DNA of 28,324 nucleotides, taken from JAGLTN01 sp035403325. GTDB taxonomy: Bacteria > Planctomycetota > Phycisphaerae > Sedimentisphaerales > Anaerobacaceae. The notes under the pieces were generated by a model. That model worked only from the letters and a program-made list of their open reading frames with translations. It had not been told where the DNA came from and ran no database searches. The translations under genes were made by a program, and so were the position numbers. Location: positions 1 through 28,324 of the forward strand of contig CAZBKA010000025.1 in assembly GCA_964492365.1 (NCBI GenBank), given 5' to 3'. Below, piece after piece: positions 1 to 7,328 of this stretch. How positions within the stretch are numbered: the first letter of the stretch is position 1; each line of letters opens with the position of its first letter.

Positions 1-78
1 CTCGACAGTTGGGATAAAAAAGGCGGTTGGCGTACAAGCACAAATATTGAAGGTTCGCCCGGTGAAAATGATATCTAA
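1..78 (+). CDS. C-terminal end of an exported protein, probably lamin-tail type (5' partial)
   Basis: Frame 1 reads the last 25 codons of a gene that begins before the window and stops with TAA at 76-78. The visible tail is rich in Gly, Ser, Trp and Asn and ends GSPGENDI. Lamin-tail (LTD) domains in planctomycete exported proteins often end in a Trp ... SPG.. N pattern, and the second LTD-like unit of the next gene ends in a related way (W near SPLNEN). The next gene starts 9 bp after this stop, so the two are probably co-transcribed. The identification rests on a very short stretch; only the presence of a coding 3' end is well supported. Confidence 0.5.
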   Translation, partial: LDSWDKKGGWRTSTNIEGSPGENDI

Positions 79-87
79 AACCATACT

Positions 88-1734
88 ATGGAAAAAATAT
101 TAAAAGTCTTATGTCTGGCAATTGTTTCAGGGCTCTTTGCAACTATCGCTAATGCTGATATTGTAAACACAGACCTCAACAACGATTATCGTGTCAACTG
201 GAAAGATTTAAACATCTTGGCAAATCAGTGGCTCGACGACCCTTGTGCTGCGCCAAAATCTGCTGATATAAACCTCGATGGAATGGTCAATCTCCAGGAT
301 TTCGCATCTTTGGCAGCAAACTGGAACAAAAGCGATATACCACTTGTTATCAATGAATTCATGGCTGACAACAATGATTGTCTCGCGGATGATTTTGGAG
401 AATTTGACGACTGGATAGAAATTTACAATCCAGGGCAATACTCGGTAAATACAACTGGGATGTTCCTTACAGACAAAACTGATTTAGCACAACAAAGCCT
501 CTGGCCCTTGCCAGGTCTGGTAATAGAACCAAACCAATACATTCTGATCTGGGCGGACAACCAGCCTGCCCAGGGAAATTTGCACGCATCATTTGGATTA
601 AGCATATCTGGTGAAAGCATAGTTTTGGTTGATACAGATGCCAAAACTGTTATCGACTCCGTAACCTTTGGCCCACAAAAACAAAATCATTCTTTTGGGC
701 GAATCCCAAATGGACAAGGCTCTTGGCGTGAACTCGGGTTGCCTTCACCCTTGAATGAAAATATACCATTTAGCCCAGGTGATATTGTCGTAAATGAGGT
801 CATGGCCCATTCTGATATTATTCATCCTTATGACTGGATAGAACTTAAGAATACCGCCGATTACGATATTGATATTTCCGGTTGGTTCCTGAGCGACTCA
901 GACAAAGATGATGCTAGTCTAATGAAATACGAAATCGCTAAAGGCACTATATTACTTGCCGGCGACTTTATTATGTTTTATCAAAATCTCCATTTTGGTA
1001 ATCCCGCCGACTCAGGCTGCAATCAGTCTTTCGGCTTGAGCGAAAATGGTGAAATGGTCTGCTTGTCACCTGGTAAAAATGGTTTACTTCTCGGTTATAC
1101 GCTGACTGAACTTTTAGGAGCTTCTGATAAAGATGTCTCATTAGGAAGATACCTGAAAAGCACTGGTTCGTATGACTTCACAGCAATGTCAAACCCAACA
1201 CCAAATGCTGAAAATTCCTATCCAGCGGTAGGACCAATCGTCATCAGTGAAATTATGTACAACCCTGCCAGCGGTATAGATAACGAAGAATATATTGAGC
1301 TTTATAATATTACTTCTTCAGATGTAACTCTATATGACTACCACGAAGTCCTGCCTTGGAAATTTACAAACGGCATAGACTATACTTTCCCAGCCAATAC
1401 GACAATCGCAGCCTACAGCAGATTGATCGTCGCAAAGGCTCCCGCAACATTTACCGCAAAATATGGCCAATTGCCTTCAGGTGTTCAACTGCTAGGCCCC
1501 TATGATGGCAAACTCAGCAACAGCGGGGAAAAATTAACACTCTCAAAACCGGGTGATATCGACGAAAATTTCATACGTTATTATATATCGGTCGATGAAA
1601 TAAACTATAGCAACAAGGCCCCCTGGCCCACAACTCCAAACGGAAATGGTAACTCCCTTAATAAAATTACAAAATCCAACTATGGAAATGACCCGGTAAA
1701 CTGGCAGGGGAAAACACCAACACCGGGCAATTAG
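88..1734 (+). CDS. Exported dockerin-like protein with three lamin-tail domains
   Basis: 548 residues. Residues 1-23 form a Sec signal peptide with a likely cut after ANA. Residues 24-80 carry two dockerin-type calcium loops: D29-L-N-N-D33-Y-R-V-N37 ... D40, and D60-I-N-L-D64-G-M-V-N68 ... D71, each followed by a short helix ending in W. Three lamin-tail (LTD) units follow at roughly 86-225, 233-378 and 383-548; their starts are recognisable as VINEFMADNN, VVNEVMAHSD and VISEIMYNP, each followed by a (D/E)(W/Y)IE(I/L)YN-type strand. LTD domains are immunoglobulin-fold modules common in exported bacterial proteins, often beside CotH kinases or nucleases. No catalytic domain is visible, so a surface-binding or scaffold role is an inference. 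A strong ribosome-binding site is absent; the start is chosen from the signal peptide. Confidence 0.85.
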   Translation: MEKILKVLCLAIVSGLFATIANADIVNTDLNNDYRVNWKDLNILANQWLDDPCAAPKSADINLDGMVNLQDFASLAANWNKSDIPLVINEFMADNNDCLADDFGEFDDWIEIYNPGQYSVNTTGMFLTDKTDLAQQSLWPLPGLVIEPNQYILIWADNQPAQGNLHASFGLSISGESIVLVDTDAKTVIDSVTFGPQKQNHSFGRIPNGQGSWRELGLPSPLNENIPFSPGDIVVNEVMAHSDIIHPYDWIELKNTADYDIDISGWFLSDSDKDDASLMKYEIAKGTILLAGDFIMFYQNLHFGNPADSGCNQSFGLSENGEMVCLSPGKNGLLLGYTLTELLGASDKDVSLGRYLKSTGSYDFTAMSNPTPNAENSYPAVGPIVISEIMYNPASGIDNEEYIELYNITSSDVTLYDYHEVLPWKFTNGIDYTFPANTTIAAYSRLIVAKAPATFTAKYGQLPSGVQLLGPYDGKLSNSGEKLTLSKPGDIDENFIRYYISVDEINYSNKAPWPTTPNGNGNSLNKITKSNYGNDPVNWQGKTPTPGN

Positions 1735-1772
1735 AAAATATTACCGGATAAAAACACGACTTATAAAATCTG

Positions 1773-2624
1773 TCACTGAAGATTTTTGTCGTCCATAAGC
1801 ACTATGACTTTTTTATACGTAGCTGCCGGTAAAGCTTCTTTGAGTTTTTTATGAACCATCCTCATCGGTGTCCGTTGAGTAGTATGAATAAGCACAATAT
1901 GATCATTATCCAGATTTTCAAGCAGCTCGGCAAAATGATTTATATGAATATGCCTGCCAGCTTTCGCCCGCTCAATATGATCGTCCTCAAAAAATGTGCA
2001 TTCCGTAATTAGTATTTTGCTTTTGGCAACATATTCCAGCGAAGAATAATCAATATACTGGCTGTCACCTAAATATGTCACTATCGGTAACTCAATCGGA
2101 TTATCGATAACAATACCTTGCTTCTTAAGCTCTACAATTTGAGGCCCATTAAGCCCGGCATATTCAGATTTTATCTTCTTACGTTTTTCAATTATAGTGT
2201 ACCCAACCGACCCTCGCGAATGCTTCACTGGAAACACTCTGGCAAAAAGATTAGGTTTGATCTCAATTTCATCACCTGGTGTAACCCCAATAAGATTAGC
2301 AGGAACTTCGTTACCGTCAAGCTTGCCCCATGCATCAATAATCTGCTTAATAGGCTTAATCAGATCTGCCGGAGCTATAATTGTTCCTGCCGATATCCCG
2401 CAAAAATTCCGATGCGACAAATAATACGCCAACCCAGCCGCATGATCCATATGACCATGAGTCAGCAATACATTATTAATCGAAATAACCTGATCTGGAG
2501 CTTTGCCTATATCAAAACAAACATCCAACTGAGGCATTGCTATAACCGTTTCCTCACCAGCTATCGAATATCCTGTAATTTCCAAATCTTCTATTTCTAT
2601 TTTTGCAAGTCTGTGACTCGGCAT
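1773..2624 (-). CDS. Metallo-beta-lactamase-fold hydrolase, RNase Z-like
   Basis: 283 residues from the preferred ATG at 2624. The reading frame is open to an ATG at 2723, but the extra 33 residues are Cys-rich and unlike the family, while starting at 2624 gives MPSHRLAKIEIEDLEITG, the normal first strand. Visible metal-site motifs are T-H-G-H-M-D-H-A-A-G (HxHxDH), KHS in mid-protein, LGDSQ (the position of the usual GD[TS]), ECTF, and a late HIH..HF plus LIHTTQRT, which matches the final His motif of RNase Z/ElaC proteins. RNase Z trims tRNA 3' ends, but many MBL proteins share these motifs, so the exact substrate is not fixed by sequence alone. The gene stands apart, convergent with the lamin-tail gene. 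Confidence 0.8.
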   Translation of the reverse strand: MPSHRLAKIEIEDLEITGYSIAGEETVIAMPQLDVCFDIGKAPDQVISINNVLLTHGHMDHAAGLAYYLSHRNFCGISAGTIIAPADLIKPIKQIIDAWGKLDGNEVPANLIGVTPGDEIEIKPNLFARVFPVKHSRGSVGYTIIEKRKKIKSEYAGLNGPQIVELKKQGIVIDNPIELPIVTYLGDSQYIDYSSLEYVAKSKILITECTFFEDDHIERAKAGRHIHINHFAELLENLDNDHIVLIHTTQRTPMRMVHKKLKEALPAATYKKVIVLMDDKNLQ

Positions 2625-2986
2625 GGCATTATTCCAAAAAAAACAACATAACTCGCCGATAGTAGAATTGATACGCTTACATGTCAATTTGTTTTTGCTG
2701 CCACTTGCATAAATACACTGCATGTTTTACCATGAAATCGTATTTTTATCAGGAATTAATGCTTATGGTTGATAAAAACGCATCGGGCTTAACAAAAGTC
2801 GACTCATCATTCTAATTTGAAAACCAGATGAACCCAATCAGAAAATAAAAAACACAACATGATAATTAGAAATTAAAAAAGGAGTGGCCGTGAACCAGGC
2901 AGTGGTTCACGGCCTAAGAGTATTATGTGTTAGCACTTTACGAATAAGCTCGTATTGATTACACAATAATTCCACCGCTAAAACAT
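2625..2986. other. Intergenic stretch between two minus-strand genes
   Basis: About 360 bases without a credible gene. It holds the hairpin terminator at 2875-2914 for the small gene to its right, and presumably the promoter and leader of the RNase Z-like gene near 2625-2760, though no clean promoter pair is visible. The rest is AT-rich and shows nothing recognisable. Confidence 0.5.
2875..2914 (-). terminator. Hairpin terminator of the small exported-protein gene
   Basis: A perfect 11-bp inverted repeat, GGCCGTGAACC (2886-2896) and GGTTCACGGCC (2904-2914), encloses a 7-base loop. Read on the minus strand it is followed, after five bases, by six Ts (A run at 2875-2880). It lies 73 bp beyond the stop of the gene at 2987-3235. 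The five-base gap before the T run is a little longer than ideal. Confidence 0.65.
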
Positions 2987-3235
2987 TTACCCTTTAATAT
3001 CCTTTTCTTTTAATTTCGTTTTAATATATTCGCTTGCACTCACTGCCGCATCTTTACTGACATCAACACACTTTCGCATCCCGATGTTTATCTTCTGCGT
3101 AGTTTCAGGCGATATCATAGTAGTTGAATTTGCCGACTCCACCCCACCTGCCTTTACTGTTGAAGGTGTCGTCATATAAATCGCTGTTGCAAACCCTGCA
3201 CAATATATCAAAACCAAAAATATTAACTTCATCAT
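2987..3235 (-). CDS. Small exported or membrane-anchored protein of unknown function
   Basis: 82 residues. Residues 1-20 are hydrophobic (MMKLIFLVLIYCAGFATAIY), either a signal peptide or an N-terminal membrane anchor. The rest is polar: a Ser/Thr-rich linker (about 25-45), then a lysine-rich probably helical tail (SEYIKTKLKEKDIKG). GGAG at 3245-3248 is spaced 9 bases from the first ATG. The gene has its own upstream space (after another terminator at 3396-3427) and its own downstream terminator, so it is probably a single-gene transcript. I do not recognise a family. A short overlapping frame at 3105-3287 is treated as a shadow. Confidence 0.6.
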   Translation of the reverse strand: MMKLIFLVLIYCAGFATAIYMTTPSTVKAGGVESANSTTMISPETTQKINIGMRKCVDVSKDAAVSASEYIKTKLKEKDIKG

Positions 3236-3395
3236 CTTTCAGGTCTCCAAAGAGAGCCAACATAATATCTTTCATCCTCACTACCAAAACTTTAATATAA
3301 AAAATGCTGTCTGCAAAATTTCCATTGATGATTTTTAAAATATGTTCCTACCTGCAATCCAACACAGCAATCCCCATGTTTTCGGACCTCCCAAC

Positions 3396-3427
3396 AAAAA
3401 AAGCAGCAAAGCCGAAGCCTTACTGCT
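3396..3427 (-). terminator. Rho-independent terminator with UUCG loop, after the aminotransferase gene
   Basis: On the minus strand the sequence forms an 11-bp stem (AGCAGTAAGGC with GCTTTGCTGCT, two G-U pairs) closed by a TTCG tetraloop and runs straight into seven Ts (A run 3396-3402). It lies about 50 bp past the stop codon of the DegT-type gene at 3477. The stable tetraloop and immediate U tract make this the most convincing terminator in the window. Confidence 0.85.
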
Positions 3428-3476
3428 TGATATCTGATTTAAGCCAACAAAAGTTGTCAGCCTGTAATTATTTAAT

Positions 3477-3933
3477 CTAAACCCTATTCTTATCGAGCAC
3501 TTTTTTCAAAGTATCACAAACCAGCTCTGCATCATCTTTGCTTAAATTATTGTGAAATGGAAGCGCAACCGTACAATTGCATGTCGCATCAGCCACAGGA
3601 AAATCACCAGGCTTATAACCAAACTTATCAACCATGAAAGGCTGCAAATGAACCGGTGCAAAATAATTGCTTACCTGTATCCCCTCATCAAGCATATCTT
3701 TCATTATCTGGNNNNNNNNNNNNNNNNNNNNNNNNNNNNNNNNNNNNNNNNNNNNNNNNNNNNNNNNNNNNNNNNNNNNNNNNNNNNNNNNNNNNNNNNN
3801 NNNNNNNNNNNACAAAAGCCTGCTCAAATTCACCGAGCTTAGGACCAAGTGAAAGATTAGGGGTTCGCAAAACCGCACAAACCGCCTCAATCTCTTTTTC
3901 TGTAATATCTGGTCTGGACAAATTAACTTTCAT
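3477..3933 (-). CDS. DegT/DnrJ/EryC1/StrS-family aminotransferase, interrupted by an assembly gap
   Basis: Two ends of one PLP-dependent sugar aminotransferase are visible. The N-terminal 40 residues (3812-3933) begin MKVNLSRPDITEKEIEAV and include the family's 'LS.GPK..EFE.AF' stretch. The C-terminal 78 residues (3477-3711) contain EGI.VSNYFAPVHLQPF, FGYKPGDFPVAD and ALPFHNNLS, all typical of the DegT C-terminus. The start has a good AAGGAG site 7 bases upstream. Between them lie 100 Ns. Family members are about 370 residues, so roughly 250 residues, including the PLP-binding lysine, are missing. The two visible parts are in different frames only because the N count is arbitrary. These enzymes aminate nucleotide-linked keto-sugars for surface polysaccharides; which sugar cannot be told. 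Confidence 0.85.
3712..3811. other. Assembly gap of exactly 100 Ns
   Basis: A run of 100 N characters, the conventional placeholder for a scaffold join of unknown length. The flanking coding fragments belong to one aminotransferase. The number of missing bases must be a multiple of three if the gene is intact, and family length suggests about 750 bases. Confidence 0.97.
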
Positions 3934-4153
3934 TATTGCTCCTTATAAAAATACATCATTTCAACGATAGAGACTGTATTATACCCTCTTCTGTCGACCT
4001 TTTCATTACCTAAAATTAAGAAACTTTTGCAATATACAACCCTCAAAAACCGATATAATCACCTGTACAAATGGTTATTATAATGCTATTGTAAAATATC
4101 GCCCAATATCAGTTAAGCAGGGCTTTTAATTATAAGACTTAAGAAAGGCTAAT

Positions 4154-5212
4154 ATGAAAAAAGATTCGGAAGACTTCCTGAGACAACTGCTTGAATCGCC
4201 AAGTCCGTCAGGCTACGAACAGCCCGCGGCAAAAATATTCCGCCAGAGAGTGGAAGGTTCAGCTGATAAACTGATTACAGATGTTCACGGAAACAGTATC
4301 GCTCTCTTAAACCCGGATGCAAAATTCAAATTCATGATCGCAGGACATATCGATGAGATAGGTCTGATGATAACCCATGTAGATGATAAAGGCTACCTTT
4401 ATGTCGCCCAGATTGGCGGAATGGATCCCTCCCTATTGGTGGGACAAAGAGTAAAAATCATGACCGAAAAAGGCGAAGTCTTTGGTGTCATCGGTCGAAA
4501 AGCCATACACCAGATGGATGCCGAAGAAAGAAAGAAAAATGTCGAAATGAAAAACATCTGGGTCGACATTGGATCAGACTCGAAAAAAGATGCTGAAAAA
4601 AGAGTCGCCATCGGGGATCCGATTGTAGTAGATGTCCCATACAGAAGACTCAATGGTGATAAAATCGTCTCACGTGCAACTGACGACAAAGTCGGAGCCT
4701 TCATAGTCGCAGAAGTTATCCGAGCACTATCCAAAAAGAAACTCAACATCTCTGTCGCAGGCGTTGCAACTGTACAGGAAGAAGTTGGTCTCAGAGGTGC
4801 AATGACCTCTGTTTACTCCGTAAATCCAGATGCTGGAATCGCTATCGATGTAGGATTTGCTTCGGACCACCCGGAAACGGATCCTAAAAAACTCGGTACC
4901 GTCGAACTCGGTAAAGGACCTGTCCTCCATAGAGGCCCAAATATCAACCCTGTTCTTGAAAAAGAACTTTTCAAAACCGCGAAAAAAATAAAGGTACCAT
5001 ATCAGGTAGCCGCAGAACCAAGAGGCACAGGAACAGATGCAAATGCGATGCAGCTCTCCAGAGGAGGCGTTGCAACCGCCCTGATAAGCATCCCAAACAG
5101 ATACATGCACACACCTGTAGAAGTTATCTCTCTGACAGACCTGGAAAACAGTATAAAACTGCTTACCGAATATCTTGCGGCTCACCCTGCACAGAAAGAC
5201 TATCGTCCCTGA
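4154..5212 (+). CDS. M42-family metallo-aminopeptidase (FrvX/glutamyl aminopeptidase type)
   Basis: 352 residues, the usual size for M42 peptidases, which form large tetrahedral cytoplasmic complexes and remove N-terminal residues from peptides using two metals. Expected ligands are all present: H65 and D67 in GHIDEIGLM, D177 in ATDDK, the catalytic pair E209-E210 in VQEEVGLRGA, an Asp in AIDVGF, and H319 in YMHTPVE. The RGTGTDAN segment near residue 290 is also a family signature. An AAAGG ribosome site sits just before the ATG. The gene is monocistronic: 220 bp of free upstream DNA and a strong terminator right after the stop. The M42 family has been confused with endoglucanase M, but no cellulase features are seen. 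Confidence 0.93.
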   Translation: MKKDSEDFLRQLLESPSPSGYEQPAAKIFRQRVEGSADKLITDVHGNSIALLNPDAKFKFMIAGHIDEIGLMITHVDDKGYLYVAQIGGMDPSLLVGQRVKIMTEKGEVFGVIGRKAIHQMDAEERKKNVEMKNIWVDIGSDSKKDAEKRVAIGDPIVVDVPYRRLNGDKIVSRATDDKVGAFIVAEVIRALSKKKLNISVAGVATVQEEVGLRGAMTSVYSVNPDAGIAIDVGFASDHPETDPKKLGTVELGKGPVLHRGPNINPVLEKELFKTAKKIKVPYQVAAEPRGTGTDANAMQLSRGGVATALISIPNRYMHTPVEVISLTDLENSIKLLTEYLAAHPAQKDYRP

Positions 5213-5229
5213 GAGACATTCATAAAATG

Positions 5230-5264
5230 AAAAAAGCCCCGAATATCAAACCGGGGCTTTTTTT
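5230..5264. terminator. Bidirectional terminator between convergent genes
   Basis: Stem GCCCCG (5236-5241) pairs with CGGGGC (5252-5257) around a 10-base loop, extended by A6 on the left and T7 on the right. It ends in a T run on either strand, so it can serve both the M42 peptidase gene (+) and the DUF4097 lipoprotein gene (-), whose stop codons flank it. Confidence 0.85.
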
Positions 5265-5286
5265 ATTACTTCACCATATTACGATA

Positions 5287-6020
5287 CTAATAAATTTTTA
5301 TATCACCATTCGTTGTTGAAATGTTCAGCTTATTTTTACCATCACCAATCAACCATTCGCCAGACCCTCTTAACTTACCTCTAAATTGCACTGGAAACTG
5401 ACTATCAATATCACCATTTTCACTGACTAGCTGAACTTGAACCGAATTCCACCTTGGTGCTCTCAATTCAATACTCCCATTTTTACTAACAACAGAAATA
5501 TTCGAGACTTCTGTTGCCTCAGGTTTATAAAATAAGTTAATATCACCGTTTTTAGTTACCAAATTAGAATTTCCTCCAATATCTTGAACCCTGATATCGC
5601 CATTTTTTGTCTGGGCTGTTATATCTTTGCCAACCTGATTTAATTTAATATCACCATTCTTACTTTCTGCAATCACATATAAACCGATACAGCAACCGTT
5701 GATGTCACCATTTTTTGTTTTAGCAGTCATATTCTTATCAATTTGCTTGACAACAATATCACCATTTTTACTTTCAAAAACAACAGACATCGCCTTAGGG
5801 CCTGCAATGTCTAAACTAACACTGACACTCTCGTATTCTCCCACAACAGGCTTTTCAATTTTCACAACAACTTTATTCTCTACATCTTCGAACGATACTT
5901 TAGTTTCATCTGCTAATCTTTGTGCTATTTCTTTTGTCCTTGCCCTTGCTTGGATTTTTGCAATGCCACCAAAATCTCCCGTCTCATTACCATTATATAT
6001 AATATCACCATTCAAAGTCG
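5287..6020 (-). repeat. Degenerate coding repeat encoding NGDI motifs
   Basis: On the plus strand the motif 'atatcaccatttt' and close variants recur about every 55-65 bases (for example near 5300, 5410, 5543, 5596, 5650, 5704, 5756 and 6003). Each copy encodes the NGDI turn of the solenoid protein. The units vary at the third codon position and between motifs, so this is an old protein-level repeat and not a recent DNA tandem array. Confidence 0.75.
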
Positions 6021-6171
6021 TCGCTTCTATAATTTCACTATTGCCCGCAGGCTTTAACAAATCAACGCTTCGCTCATATTTTTCCTGAGGTTCACAGCCA
6101 ACACTAAAACTAACAATGACAAAAAACAATGATATGACAAATAACTTTGATGTTTTCCTGATTGTATCCAT
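5287..6171 (-). CDS. Lipoprotein with NGDI-repeat beta-solenoid (DUF4097-like)
   Basis: 294 residues from the ATG at 6171. That start is preferred over upstream in-frame ATGs at 6177, 6195 and 6201 because GGGAG (6179-6183) is spaced 7 bases from it. Residues about 7-25 are hydrophobic and end in the lipobox SVGC, predicting signal peptidase II processing and lipid anchoring. The rest is a chain of short repeats centred on (K/T/E)NGDI: about nine copies from about residue 50 to the last residues, most of them 17-22 residues apart. This is the signature of DUF4097-type beta-solenoid proteins. The repeat gives regular strands and turns on the cell surface or in the periplasm. DUF4097 proteins are often near sensory or stress genes, but their role is unknown. 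The gene is alone, ending at the shared terminator. Confidence 0.82.
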   Translation of the reverse strand: MDTIRKTSKLFVISLFFVIVSFSVGCEPQEKYERSVDLLKPAGNSEIIEATTLNGDIIYNGNETGDFGGIAKIQARARTKEIAQRLADETKVSFEDVENKVVVKIEKPVVGEYESVSVSLDIAGPKAMSVVFESKNGDIVVKQIDKNMTAKTKNGDINGCCIGLYVIAESKNGDIKLNQVGKDITAQTKNGDIRVQDIGGNSNLVTKNGDINLFYKPEATEVSNISVVSKNGSIELRAPRWNSVQVQLVSENGDIDSQFPVQFRGKLRGSGEWLIGDGKNKLNISTTNGDIKIY

Positions 6172-6321
6172 TTCCATGCTCCCACATAAAAACATTATCA
6201 AAACATTTCTTATTCTAATCTACTTTTTTGCTTTTTTTTTGTCAAACAAAAAACCTTTTTCTCTGGCGAAAAAAACCATTTAATTACATGATACTAAAAG
6301 TGAATTATTTTTAAAAAAACC

Positions 6322-6350
6322 TTGACTCAACCCTGTTTTCCTGATAAAAA
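6322..6350 (+). promoter_or_regulatory. Likely sigma-70 promoter upstream of the HD-like gene
   Basis: TTGACT (6322-6327), a 17-base spacer and TAAAAA (6345-6350), directly followed by further AT-rich bases. It lies 50 bp before the start at 6400. The -35 and the spacing are good; the -10 is weak. Confidence 0.4.
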
Positions 6351-6399
6351 ATAATCTGACTTTAAGTGAGGATATGTTTTACATGATGGGGCAATAATT

Positions 6400-7077
6400 A
6401 TGTCCGAATTGGAAACTATTAGAACTGTAGCTAAAGAAACTCTTGCGATACCAAATTCGGGACAATCATGTGATTATTCCCTATGGGACCGCAGCCAGCG
6501 CCTCGTGCGCAACGTCGAATACATTTGCCAGCTGCCCGAAATCAAGAAATCGAACCTTGATATTGATAAATCCAGCCTGATTGTTGCAACCTATTTCTGT
6601 CAGGCAGGTCTTGCTCATCTGTATAAAAATAAAAATTCAGCCTCAAAAACAGTCTCAGCCAATATCGACAATACACTTGAGCTTTGCACCGCAGTTATAG
6701 AAAAGAAACTAACTTCAATTCTCGAAAAAGCACAAGTAAACAAAATATTGAAGATTATCATCGAAAGCGGCAGTCATCTGACAAATATTACCGAAGCAAA
6801 GGTACTTTCTGACGCACGAAATCTCGATGACATGGGTGCTACTGGCATATTCAACGAATTCAAACGACACGTTGCTCAAGGCAAAGGTGTTACAGACGCT
6901 CTGCAAAGCTGGAAAAAGAAAATCGACTACCGATACTGGCAGGCAAGACTGAAAGAAAGCTTCAGATTCGAGTCCGTCAGAAAACTTGCTCAGCAAAGGC
7001 TTTCCGCCACGGAATATTTCATGAACCAGCTAAAAATCGAAAACTCCGCAAAAGACATAGAAGAATTGTCAGCCTAA
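6400..7077 (+). CDS. HD-domain-like protein lacking the catalytic His-Asp (predicted pseudo-enzyme)
   Basis: 225 residues, cytoplasmic, mostly helical. The layout follows YedJ-type HD phosphohydrolases. An N-terminal 'DYSLWDRSQRLVRNVEYI' segment sits where the family has 'D.sH...V...A..I'. A hydrophobic helix then ends YFCQAG, where the HD pair is expected. Later, 'SHLTNITEAKVLSDARNLDDMGATGI' matches the conserved 'HS....T.EA.IL.DAD.LD.LGA.GI'. The first His is replaced by Leu or Trp, and the HD pair by Cys-Gln, so the metal site looks incomplete, although the late Asp residues remain. HD enzymes hydrolyse phosphate esters; this one may only bind nucleotides or act structurally. GGGG is 9 bases before the ATG. 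It is separate from the sigma-factor operon, which has its own promoter. Confidence 0.6.
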   Translation: MSELETIRTVAKETLAIPNSGQSCDYSLWDRSQRLVRNVEYICQLPEIKKSNLDIDKSSLIVATYFCQAGLAHLYKNKNSASKTVSANIDNTLELCTAVIEKKLTSILEKAQVNKILKIIIESGSHLTNITEAKVLSDARNLDDMGATGIFNEFKRHVAQGKGVTDALQSWKKKIDYRYWQARLKESFRFESVRKLAQQRLSATEYFMNQLKIENSAKDIEELSA

Positions 7078-7261
7078 CTCATTAAACAACAAAACCTTAC
7101 GCATAATTTAGCGACCTCTTTCGATAAAAAGCATTATAGATTATCCAGGTCGATACCCTAAACTTTTTGCATTCCCTGTAACCTTTATCGCCCAAAACAG
7201 GTATAACCTGCCAGAAAAATATTGTAAGGCCGTTCAGTGCTTAATCTTAATTTATGCATCG

Positions 7262-7290
7262 TTGACAGAACCAAAACACCCGGCTATTGT
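7262..7290 (+). promoter_or_regulatory. Near-consensus promoter of the ECF sigma-factor operon
   Basis: A perfect -35 TTGACA (7262-7267), 17-base spacer and -10 TATTGT (7285-7290), 38 bp before the first ATG of the operon. This is a housekeeping sigma-70 type promoter and not an obvious ECF-dependent one, so basal expression of the operon probably does not depend on its own sigma factor. Confidence 0.65.
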
Positions 7291-7328
7291 TACGATTACT
7301 CAATTATTGATTATTGAAGGAAGAAAAA

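Noticed and set aside
2118..2651. 177-codon plus-strand frame over the RNase Z-like gene
   Set aside because: The opposite strand carries clear metal-binding motifs; the plus-strand product has low-complexity Ile/Asn/Arg content and no ribosome site.
3105..3287. 60-codon minus-strand frame overlapping the small exported protein
   Set aside because: It overlaps the better-supported 82-residue frame, which has a hydrophobic leader, correct ribosome-site spacing and its own terminator.
4054..4059. Exact TATAAT upstream of the M42 peptidase gene as a promoter
   Set aside because: No acceptable -35 box at 16-18 bases; the nearest TTGCAA is 21 bases away, so it is left uncalled.
5287..6020. Regular repeats that might suggest a CRISPR array
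   Set aside because: The units are coding, in frame, diverged at third positions and have no constant-length spacers; they encode NGDI turns.
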